Below, piece after piece: positions 23,008 to 32,277 of a DNA stretch of 64,000 bases. The stretch comes from Prunus persica (lineage: Eukaryota > Streptophyta > Magnoliopsida > Rosales > Rosaceae). Position numbers and translations under genes: made by a program. The notes below the pieces were generated by a model. That model was not told where the DNA came from. It saw only the letters and a list, made by a program, of their open reading frames with translations, and searched no databases. Position 1 is the first letter of the stretch. Every line of letters begins with the position of its first letter. The DNA lies in the NCBI RefSeq assembly GCF_000346465.2, contig NC_034014.1, positions 8,639,020-8,703,019 on the forward strand, written 5' to 3'.

Positions 23008-24973
23008 ATCTTAAGACGAATTAATCTATGTTATTGCTATATATATATAATCTGTGTGTTACGCGAAATGATGTATATTCAGTATACATAATAGCACAAT
23101 TGATATAACTTTCAAATTGACTTTGAGGATGAGGGCATGTGGTCACATCTCGTTGAACAAGTTAATTGTTTGTTTTGTTAACCGTTGCATCTATTTCAAT
23201 TAAGTTGGTAAATTCATGGTCAAATTGAGATAGCCATGCCTTGAATCAAGTGGGTTGAAATTTTTTTACAATCTAAAAATTATGTATGCATGTTGGACCA
23301 TTTCCTGTCTATATAAAATGAAGCCATTGTGTATGGACGTGATCCAACTAGAAATTTGATTTTCAGTTTCTAACGGTCATAGGCTGTTAAATCCATTTGT
23401 TGGGCTTCTGGCTGTTCATATAAATTTTGCATTCATAAATGATGCATGGATTCTGCAAATCAAATACATTAAGAGGCATATAGTGCTTGTTTCTAGTTAC
23501 TTATATAAACGTATGTATATGAACCATTGGGTTGACATCGAGATATGCAATTGATATATTGGATTGCATATAGAAAGATTGTGAATATGTGGTTTTGCAA
23601 ATTTTCCTAAAGAGGGAAAACATGTCAGTGTATTATCTATATTTGACAAACACAATTGACGAATACTTCCAAGAAGAGAAGTAGTGTTGAAATGACCAGA
23701 AACATGGTATATTTCTCTGTCCTACAAAGACAACAATTGAAATGTGGGGATAAAGCCCTATTTTGTAGAAATAAGTTTCTAATTATGAGGCTTCAAACTA
23801 CAATGGTCTGTATGAAAGGGAAAATTTCCATTACAAGGAAATGATGAGTAAAGTGGCTTCGAAATTTCCTAAAGGATATTCATATGTGTAACAAAATTAC
23901 ACAAATGATGAGAATCCGAAAATGTGGAGGTCTATTGCAAAATTGCACTAGACGTAATATGCAAAGTTCTTAAGGTATGAAATTTCATTGGTAGTTTAGT
24001 AGCAACCACAATTGTAAGAGAATTGTGGGGGTGGCTTAACTATCTTTGTAATCTCATATTTGTGTAAGAATGGAAAAGTAATTTGCTTTTTAAAAGAGAC
24101 GAGTAATGTTTATTTTAAGGTATAAAAAGGTTGAAGACCCTACAAATACCTTAAATGTGAGGGAAGTCCACTGAAGAGTTGGCAAATTACTTAGTAAGTC
24201 CCAACAAAACACATGGAGGATTTTTCTTTAAAACAACTAGTCTCGAATGAATATAATTTCGTAAGATGGAATGTGCACACCATCAGTTCATAGTCAACCT
24301 AGTGGATCCAATATTTAAAGGTAAGACTAGATAGTTAGTTTGATCATTGAGGAGAATGGGAGTAAAAGCCTAAATATTTAAAGTCTCCATAGTGGATACC
24401 CAACCTAGCTGACTAGAGATCCCAAGATCTAGGTTCAAAAGGGACAACCAAATTATGGATGACTAAGTAGTCGCACTGCCGAGATTACATCTCCTACCCA
24501 TATCCTATGATGAAACAGTGCTGCCTGTAGCATGTTTTAGGGTAATCTTTGATTTTAATAATTCCTATAGCTTGGAAATCCGAGTGGGGTAGTGCAGGAT
24601 ACTCTTAATAGGAAGTCACCTATGTGAGTGTGAAATGAGGCCTTTTTTATGAGAATTTTTTAAGGCTTGAATTCTCTAAAGCTCTCACGAATACCAGGAA
24701 TCGCTCAGGGACAAAATGAGCATAACCGATCGAACCAAATATGTTTAGAAGGGTATTGTGTGAGTGCTATTGTCTGGGTTTACACAAACGGCTGAACAGT
24801 TCAAGACATCACATTCACTGATTAGCCAAGTAAATCCGATAGTATTCCGCTATGGAAGGTTCAAGGCCAAAAGCTACCTGTCCAAATGCAGTATTCTTCT
24901 AATAGGGACTCTCTCTAGTGTCTTTATTTTTTGTTTGCATGTTGTTAAGTCAATTTCCATTCATGTGGGGGAT

Positions 24974-25516
24974 TGTTGGAAAATTTAATATTAACTAAAT
25001 TTAATTTTCCTATTTGAATGGAAATTAATAAAATTCTTTGGGTTAAAGACATGACTCTTGGGTTAAAGACATCTTCACATGAGGGGTGACAACTCTTCAA
25101 ACCAAGGGATGCATTGTTTGCCTTTTCATATTGAGATACCTTTTTAGAAATGATATTTCATCATCTATAAATAGAGCAATCCTCCTGCAATTTTATTCAT
25201 TCAGTTTAATTCTCTACATACAGACTTTCACATATAGAAAGCATTAGAGTTTTCATAAAGAGAGGTTCCTACATAATTTGGTTCCAAGTTCCTTCTGAAT
25301 TGCAGTGCTTCTTTCACAAGGAGGGGAGTCGTTGTATCCTGGGAGGCGAACGCTAGTGAACCATAAGCACCGTTGTGGTAATTCGTCTTAAGGTCAGAGT
25401 GTTCAACACTTGCCTCGACTCAATTAAGATTCTTTTAATTCAATTCTGCTATTGTGAAATCTGTTTTGTTTATAGTGTTTATTTATTTATTTTATATAGC
25501 ACTCATATTTCCAACA
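24974..25516 (+). repeat. 3' LTR of the element at 22.4-25.5 kb
   Basis: 543 bp, same ends as the 5' LTR, preceded by a G-rich polypurine tract. Confidence 0.88.
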
Positions 25517-26040
25517 CAAAGCCTATAAAGCGCATTAAGACTTTACGACCAAGTCTTTGTGTCACTAAAGAAGATATAGATTAAATAGTAGCTAGATTAT
25601 CATGACAGGGCAAAGACAATTGCTCCTTTTAGCCCTGGGTATGAACCCCTCTCAATAGATGAGCTTTTTGATTCTTTCTTAATTAGAGAGAAGGGAAGGA
25701 TAGAGAAATCTTTGGCTCTACTTAGGGAGTCCTGCCCTCACACCGGATGCACAATATTGTGTTTTGGTTGCTTAGCATGCTAGGCTGCTTCCACATTAAT
25801 ATATTCATCTCTAATCTGAGATGACTTATGTTTTTGAAAGCAGTAGACATAGGTGATACTGATGGAGCAGACAACGTATTTGTAAGTGTTATTGATGATA
25901 CTGTTATGGAAGTTGGGCCCAGCAATGTGCTTAAGATAATCTCTCATCTAGGCAATGCTGGCAAATTATCTGATTCCATTATGTTGTCAAAGTTTCCTCA
26001 TATATTTTGGTCTCCTTGCACTTCACACTTTATATGCAAG

Positions 26041-26130
26041 TAGATGGAAGAAATAGCTGAAATGGACTTCTTAAAACCTGTTGTCTTATGTGCTAAGGAA
26101 ATTGAGCAATGCATTATGGCATATCAGCAC
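26041..26130. repeat. Target-site duplication of the LINE, left copy (about 90 bp)
   Basis: Identical by eye to 32188-32277: both begin TAGATGGAAGAAATAGC and end GGCATATCAGCAC. The preceding G (26040 and 32187) and following TTT also match, so the exact ends are uncertain by a few bases. Confidence 0.9.
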
Positions 26131-26187
26131 TTTTTTTTTTTTTTGGTTACAAGGAGGGCCTAAGCCCGACAAAAACACAAAGGAGAA

Positions 26188-29100
26188 CTACACTGGGACA
26201 AGCCTCGCAGTGGTTCCCCTAGAAGAGTCATTAGCCAAGAGGCTAACAATAGAAGGAGGAGGAAGATCAATAACATGAAAACCCAAACTGGAATTTTGAC
26301 CCAAGTGAGCCATATGGTCCGCAGCAGAGTTTTGCTCTCTATAGATGTGATAGATGGTGCACTCCCAGTCACGCAAGAGCAAGTCTTTGCAGCAATGGAT
26401 GATGCTAGAAAGGGGGTGGTTAGTTCCAGTTTCTCCATTAATAAGAGAGACAGCAGTGAGGGAGTCACATTCCATCTGAATTCTTCGGATACCTTCGTTC
26501 CACGTGAGGAGCAGGCCTCTGAAGACTCCCCAAAGCTCCGCTTCTAGGATACTGCCACATCCCAGCTTCGTAACAAATCCCTTGACCCAAACACCAGCAT
26601 CGTTCCTTATGATGCCACCAGCACTAATAGCGCCCAACTCACCCATACAACTGCCATCCACGTTAATCTTAAACCAGCCAGCACAGGGAGGAGACCAATG
26701 AAGTTTAAGAACATGTTTAGGAAGCTTGGAGTTCCTGGATCTGTTAGCCACCAGCCATTCACGGGAGAAATGGATGATCGGAATGTGGGGCCAGGGAGGA
26801 GGAGAGAAGTTGAGATCAAAAACTTTCTTACAGCGCCATTTCCAGCAGAACCATAGGGCAGCCAAAAACAGGGAGGACCAAGGGATACCCTGCATGCAGC
26901 TGAAACTAGCTTTAATATTGGTGAAGAGCCAGTCCTTAAAATCCATAGAGAAGGAGTGAGCAACTTGATTGGGAATGCCAATGGAGTTCCACATTTTAGT
27001 CGCATGCCTGCACCTGCGAAAGAGATGATCCAAGGACTCCATGGAGCCGTTGCAGCAAGGGCAGTTGGAGTTGGAAGCTAAGTTTCTTCTCACACGTTGG
27101 ACATTGGTTAGGAGCTTACCCTGAATCAACAGCCAGAGAAAGGTTTTGATCTTGGGGGGGACCTGCAGCTTCCAAATCATATCCCAATTCCAAGTATAGT
27201 TGGTCTCCTCAGTAAACAAGGAGAGGTAAGCCGTTTTCACAGAAAATTCACCATTGGAGGTGAGCTGCCATATACAAGAGTCCGCCTCAGTGTGATTAAA
27301 CCCTGCAAAAATGCAATGAATTTTTTGCACCACATGCAAGGGGAGGCAGCCCATAAGCCAGTCTGTGTTCCAACCTTGCTCCGTGAGAAAATCACTCACG
27401 GTCCAATCCAGCATATCAGCAGTAAGGGGGACTGTGGTGAAGTTCTCCAGAGGACCACAGCCAGCCCAATTATCCTTCCAAAACAAGATATTGTCACCAT
27501 TCCCAACTCTCCATTTAAGACCTTTGGAGGCGAGTTGAGTCCCAAAAAGAATACCTCGCCAAGTACTAGAGCAATTTAGGAATTTAAGATTAGGCGCAGC
27601 AAGCAAACTTTGGTCTTTTAGGTACTTGCCATTGAGAACTTGGGACCAAAGGCCCTGCTTATTTTGAATAAGTTTCCAACCAGTCTTGGCAAGAAGGGCC
27701 TGGTTCATAAAATGGGTCTTTTTTAGACCTAGCCCACCACAGCTCTTAGGATGGCAAACAGTGTCCCAGTTGACAAGGTGGATTTTAGTTTGGTCACCGG
27801 TATAACCCCACAAGAAATCCCTGTTAATCTTATCAAGCTGGTTACAAGTAGATATAGGAAGCTCAACCGATTACATCGTATAGATTGGAATAGCAGAGGT
27901 GACAGCTTGCAAGTAAGTGAGTCTTCCTGCCATAGATAAAGTGTGGCTCTTCCAGGAGGCTAATCTGCGCTGCACTTTGTCAACAATCCCAAAGTAAGTA
28001 TCCTTGGTAATTCTAGATTGGATCAAGGGAACACCAAGATAATTCCCAAGGCAATCCGTGAGGGGAGACCCGCAAATATTGGCTATAGAAGCAGCAATTC
28101 CAGGTTCAGTATTAGGGGAACAACAGATTCTAGATTTCTCAAAGCTGACTTGCTGACCCGAGGCACCACAAAAGAGGTCCAAGCAATGCTTCATAAGCTT
28201 AGCTTGGGGGATAGAGGCTTCCCCGAATAAAATGAGGTCATCGGCAAAGAAAAGGTGGGATATAGCAGGGCCATTTCTAGCAACCTTAACAGGTTTCCAG
28301 GTTCCAGAGGAGATATGATCAATGATAATATGGGAAAGTTTTTCCATACATAGGACAAAAATGTAAGGGGAGAGGGGGTCACCTTGTCTGATCCCAGCAT
28401 TCGGAGAGAACCTTCCAGTAAGCTCACCATTGAGAATGACTTGGTATCTGACCGACTTGATGCACTGCATGATAAGAACCAGGAGTTTGCCTCTAATACC
28501 AATTTCCCATAGCACATCATAGATGAAATCCCAGTTAATCCTGTCATAGGCTTTGGAGAGGTCAATTTTCCAAGCAATGAACCCCTTCTTGCCTTTAGAA
28601 TTTCTGAATTTATGAAGGACCTCTTGGGCAACGATAATGTTGTCAACAATCTGCCTGCCAGGGATGAAGCTAGCTTGCGCAGGACTGACAATCTTTTGCA
28701 TGAGAGGCCTGAGCTTCTGAACAATGATCTTAGACACCACTTTGTACAACGTATTGCAAAGGCTGATAGGCCTTAACTGGGCAACAGAGCTAGGACTAGC
28801 CACTTTAGGAACAAGGGTAATCAGCGTGTCATTAAGATCATCCGGGATGCTTGCAGAGCAGAAACAACCAGCAACTAACTCAACAAAGGTTCCCTGACAA
28901 AGATCCCAAAAATCATGGTAGAACTTAGCAGGGTATCCATCCGGGCCTGGAGCTTTAAGATTGCCAATACTGAACAAACAATCCTTAATGATTTGAGGAT
29001 TAACGTCACAATTGAGGGTCGTCAACTCAGAGTTCTCCAAGCTAGGAAAAAGCTGGGGAGATCAGCATTAGAGTATCTCATCGTTTGGGCAGCAAAGAGA

Positions 29101-30291
29101 TTCTTGAAGTAGTTGACAATGATAGACTCCATTTCATTTTTATCGTTAGTCCACGTACCTTGAGCATTAGTGAGGCCCTCCAGCTTGTTCCTTCTTCTGC
29201 GAATAATGGTAGACAGGTGGAAAAACTTGGTATTACGGTCCCCTTCTTTAAGCCAAGTGTTCCTTGACTTCTGTAACCAAAAAAGTTCTTCTTGGTCAAG
29301 CAAGGCTTGGTATTCATTGGTGAGCTCTTTTTCCAAGTCAGCCAGAAAAGGGGAGTGTCTTCTGCAGAGGGCTTTTTGAATCCCGCCAATTCGAGCCAGC
29401 AGCTTCTTCTTGTTTCGAAATAAACTCCCAAACACTTCCATGTTCCAAGTAGTGAGAGCATAGGAAAGGGCTTGAGTTTTTTGGAGGATACTTCCAGTAA
29501 AGTTAGCCCATTTATCAACCACAAAGCTGCGAAAGGTAGGGTGCAGGAGCCACATGGCTTGGAACCTGAAAGGTTTGGCAGTAGCACAGGGGAGGTGAGC
29601 AGACTGGAGGCTAATGAGTAGGGGGCAATGGTCAGACTTGACTCTAGGGAGGTGTCTGACAAAGGCCTCGGGAAATTGATGTCTCCAGTTAATGTTGGAC
29701 AGACCGCGATCCAATCTTTCCCAAGTGAGGACACCATTCTCATTTTTCCTGCACCAAGTAAACTGAGCACCAATAAAACCAAGATCAATCAAATTGTTTC
29801 TATCAATCCAATCCACAAGGCCACTCCCATGAGAAATGGGATTACCACCACATTTTTCAGAATTGTCAACCAACTCATTGAAGTCACCAGCAATCATCCA
29901 AGGGAGGTTAGTGGCCGAAGCAATCCCATCTAAATAACTCCAAAGATTTTTACGGATGCCAGGGCAAGGGTGCGCATAGACTGCCGTAAAAAGCCAATCA
30001 ATATGGTTCATTTTAATGAGAGCTGTTATAGACTGCCTAGAATAGGCAACAATATCAACACAGGAGACATGCTCATTCCAGAGCATCCAAATACCCCCTG
30101 AAAATCCATTAGCATCAACAACATGGAATTTCGAAAACCCAAGCTTCTTAATAACATTGAGGGCAGTGTTGCCACTAATTCTAGGCTCCAAAATGAAAAA
30201 GAATATCAATCTTGTGAATTTTAACTAGATCTTTCATAATACCAGGGAAATTTGTACTCCCTGCGCCTCTTACATTCCAGACCATAATCAT
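26188..30291 (-). pseudogene. LINE ORF2: endonuclease, reverse transcriptase, RNase H (broken)
   Basis: It starts around ATG 30291 (MIMVWNVRGAG). The endonuclease shows EPRISG, MIAGDFNELV and VKSDHCPLL. The reverse transcriptase shows LKAPGPDGYPAKFYHDFW, FIPGRQIVDNIIVAQE, GIRQGDPLSPYIF and the catalytic FADDLILFGEA. A Cys/His zinc region (CPCCNGSMESLDHLFRRC) follows, then RNase H with its acidic residues in INVDGS, EAELWG and ECDSL. Lesions: a 1-nt frame change near 30205, another near 29045, and an in-frame TAA at 27873-27871. The active-site residues themselves are kept, so decay is fairly recent. The protein would nick DNA and copy the LINE RNA in target-primed reverse transcription. Confidence 0.9.
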
Positions 30292-30335
30292 GATGATGGG
30301 GAAGGAAGGTGGCAGCAAGAACCTGAGGAAAAACC

Positions 30336-32027
30336 TCACTGACTGGAAGCGTTCAGCACTTCTACCAAAGTAGAAGCAGCACCAACAACTCCATTCTTAA
30401 CATCTAGCATAGCTTTTTTCAGTCTAGCAGCATCCAAATTAATAGTAATCTGAGGGGCAGAGTTTTCTCCATGGTCATCATCCATCTTATCTCCTGGGAT
30501 ATCCTCCAACTTATCTTCAGTCGGACCAGGATCAGGCGGCTCAACCCCAGCTAAAATAGGAGGCGGAGATTTACCAGCGTTGGGGAGCTTAGATTTCAAG
30601 CTTGCCACAACGTCTCCCAGGGTGGCTTCATGGAAGTCAATACTTCTAACTTGGAAGCCCGAAGATTTACCAGCCGCGGCACCTTTAAGTTTCCTTTTAG
30701 GTTCAGAACGGGACTCGGGGCCAACTTTGGTAGTGGAGGCACAAGATATATTATTTTCAATACCCATCTGGGGCTTATCAACAACACCATCGTTTGAGAT
30801 ATCTCCTAGGGCTTGGCGAGCTTTACCTTTCAACTTAGACCGACCCTTAGCCTTGGAAGGTTTAGCAGGCCCAGCATTTGTCTCAGTTTGTATTTGGGAC
30901 ACCTCCTCAACAACAACATTCCCAATAGCAGCATGAGAATCAACTCTGTTTTTATCATTATCCAAGGCTTCAAATCTTGATCCAGCAGGGGAAGCACCAC
31001 GGTCAACATTAGGCTCCTTAAGCTTGGGGGCAAGCATCTTGGCCTTCAGGTCAGCATTTGCCTTAAAGGGCTTTTTACCCTTCCTATTCTGGACCAGGCT
31101 CCAAGGTCCTATTAAAGTACCTGAAGACTCGTGGGGGTCATCCTGAGGCATGGCATCAGTGCTGGCCTTATTGACAGGGAGGGGAGAGGCGCTCGGTGTC
31201 CCTTCATCCATGGGTTGGGTGGTATTCTGAACATTCTCAGTATGCGGTTTTTTAATCACTGAGGGGCAAACGTTTCTGTTGTGGCCATAGCACCCACAGG
31301 CAAAGCACACCAAGTGGATGCCTTCATATTCCAAACCATACCAGTTATCCTCCACCTGCACGAAGGCTTGTAGGGGTTGGGTAAGATCAATCTCCACACA
31401 CACTCGGGCATATTTCCCTCGAACCTGGGCAACAGTATTGGAGTCAACCTTGAATGTGGTGCCCAGTAAATCTCCAATGCGTAGCATGGCTTCAGGGCGG
31501 AACCATTCAACGTGGAGACCAATAATCCGGACCCAAACGGTCATCCTTGTCACTTGCTCCACAAGGGGATCAAACCCAGGCTTCCAGCGCTGCATAACCA
31601 GGTATTGGCCAGCAATAACCCAAGGGCCACCGCACAGTATAGCTTTCATATCCTCTTCAAGCACAAATCTCACAATAAAGAATCCATTCTCTAAATCAAT
31701 TAGTTTCCAAGGGCCCTTAATCATACCCCATCTATGCTGCAGCCTGGCAAGAACAAAATTGTAAGTGTGAGCCTTACCCATCAGCTTGATGATGATTGAG
31801 GTTCGCCAAGGGCTGTAGAGGCGCTCTTTAACCTGTTCAGAAAATCTGATGCTCGGTCCCTTTTCACCTTCTGAGACAATAAAGTCATCAGCCTCAATCG
31901 TGAATTTATCATCCGCCATCCCCCCAAGCCCAGTTCGGGTAGAGCCATGTCCACCTTGTTTCAAGACCGAATCCCTAAAATTCAAGGTTACAGGGGGAGG
32001 AGAGCCGAAGCCCACATCAGTCGCCAT
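30336..32027 (-). CDS. LINE ORF1 protein (DUF4283 and CCHC knuckle)
   Basis: The natural start is probably the ATG at 32027-32025 (MATDVGFGSPPPV), giving about 563 aa. The frame stays open upstream to an ATG at 32261, but the first 24 residues of that longer reading come from the duplicated host DNA and are not LINE sequence. An N-terminal DUF4283-like part (WRTSIIIKLMGKAHTYNF, IRFV-like FIVRFVLEEDMKAILCGG) is followed by CFACGCYGHNRNVC, a CCHC zinc knuckle, and a long Lys/Pro/Ser-rich tail. ORF1 proteins bind the LINE RNA to form the particle used in retrotransposition. The frame is intact here. Confidence 0.85.
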   Translation of the reverse strand: MATDVGFGSPPPVTLNFRDSVLKQGGHGSTRTGLGGMADDKFTIEADDFIVSEGEKGPSIRFSEQVKERLYSPWRTSIIIKLMGKAHTYNFVLARLQHRWGMIKGPWKLIDLENGFFIVRFVLEEDMKAILCGGPWVIAGQYLVMQRWKPGFDPLVEQVTRMTVWVRIIGLHVEWFRPEAMLRIGDLLGTTFKVDSNTVAQVRGKYARVCVEIDLTQPLQAFVQVEDNWYGLEYEGIHLVCFACGCYGHNRNVCPSVIKKPHTENVQNTTQPMDEGTPSASPLPVNKASTDAMPQDDPHESSGTLIGPWSLVQNRKGKKPFKANADLKAKMLAPKLKEPNVDRGASPAGSRFEALDNDKNRVDSHAAIGNVVVEEVSQIQTETNAGPAKPSKAKGRSKLKGKARQALGDISNDGVVDKPQMGIENNISCASTTKVGPESRSEPKRKLKGAAAGKSSGFQVRSIDFHEATLGDVVASLKSKLPNAGKSPPPILAGVEPPDPGPTEDKLEDIPGDKMDDDHGENSAPQITINLDAARLKKAMLDVKNGVVGAASTLVEVLNASSQ

Positions 32028-32187
32028 ATCACCAGACGAGTTGGGATCTGGCTCCGTAGTTCGAATCCGCTTCGTTCCCACTGATTCCAGTTTGTTCTCA
32101 GGTTGGAGAGCACTGAACACAAATTTAGGTGGAGTCGCCGTCGTAATAGGAGGTAGTCGAGAGAAGTCGCTGGAAAAGATCGCCGCG

Positions 32188-32277
32188 TAGATGGAAGAAA
32201 TAGCTGAAATGGACTTCTTAAAACCTGTTGTCTTATGTGCTAAGGAAATTGAGCAATGCATTATGGCATATCAGCAC
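32188..32277. repeat. Target-site duplication of the LINE, right copy
   Basis: Second copy of 26041-26130. After it the host pseudogene continues in frame from ...MAYQH to FTPCRFNQNLK. Confidence 0.9.

Larger units (their letters stand above)
22417..25516 (+). mobile_element. Non-autonomous LTR retroelement (copia-like), 3.1 kb
   Basis: 5' LTR 22417-23007 and 3' LTR 24974-25516 both begin TGTTGGAAAATTTA and end TTTCCAACA. Flanks are CACAG (22412-22416) and CAAAG (25517-25521), a 5-bp duplication with one change. The 3' LTR is preceded by the polypurine tract ATGTGGGGGAT. Each LTR has a TATA-like TATAAATA (22647-22654 in the first). The 5' LTR is longer partly because a 37-bp unit is doubled (22527-22563 and 22564-22600). 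The 1.97-kb interior has only short broken frames and no recognisable gag or pol, so it is a LARD-like derivative. No TGG-starting tRNA primer site follows the 5' LTR. Confidence 0.85.
26131..32187 (-). mobile_element. Full-length L1-type LINE retrotransposon (6.06 kb)
   Basis: Oriented on the minus strand: 5' end near 32187, 5' UTR of about 160 bp, ORF1 (32027-30336), ORF2 (about 30291-26188), short 3' UTR, and a 14-base A tail seen as T at 26131-26144. ORF2 has endonuclease, reverse transcriptase and a terminal RNase H domain, the plan of plant L1-clade elements with an acquired RNase H. It is flanked by a long duplication (26041-26130 and 32188-32277). ORF1 is open but ORF2 has at least three lesions, so this copy is inactive. 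Confidence 0.93.
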
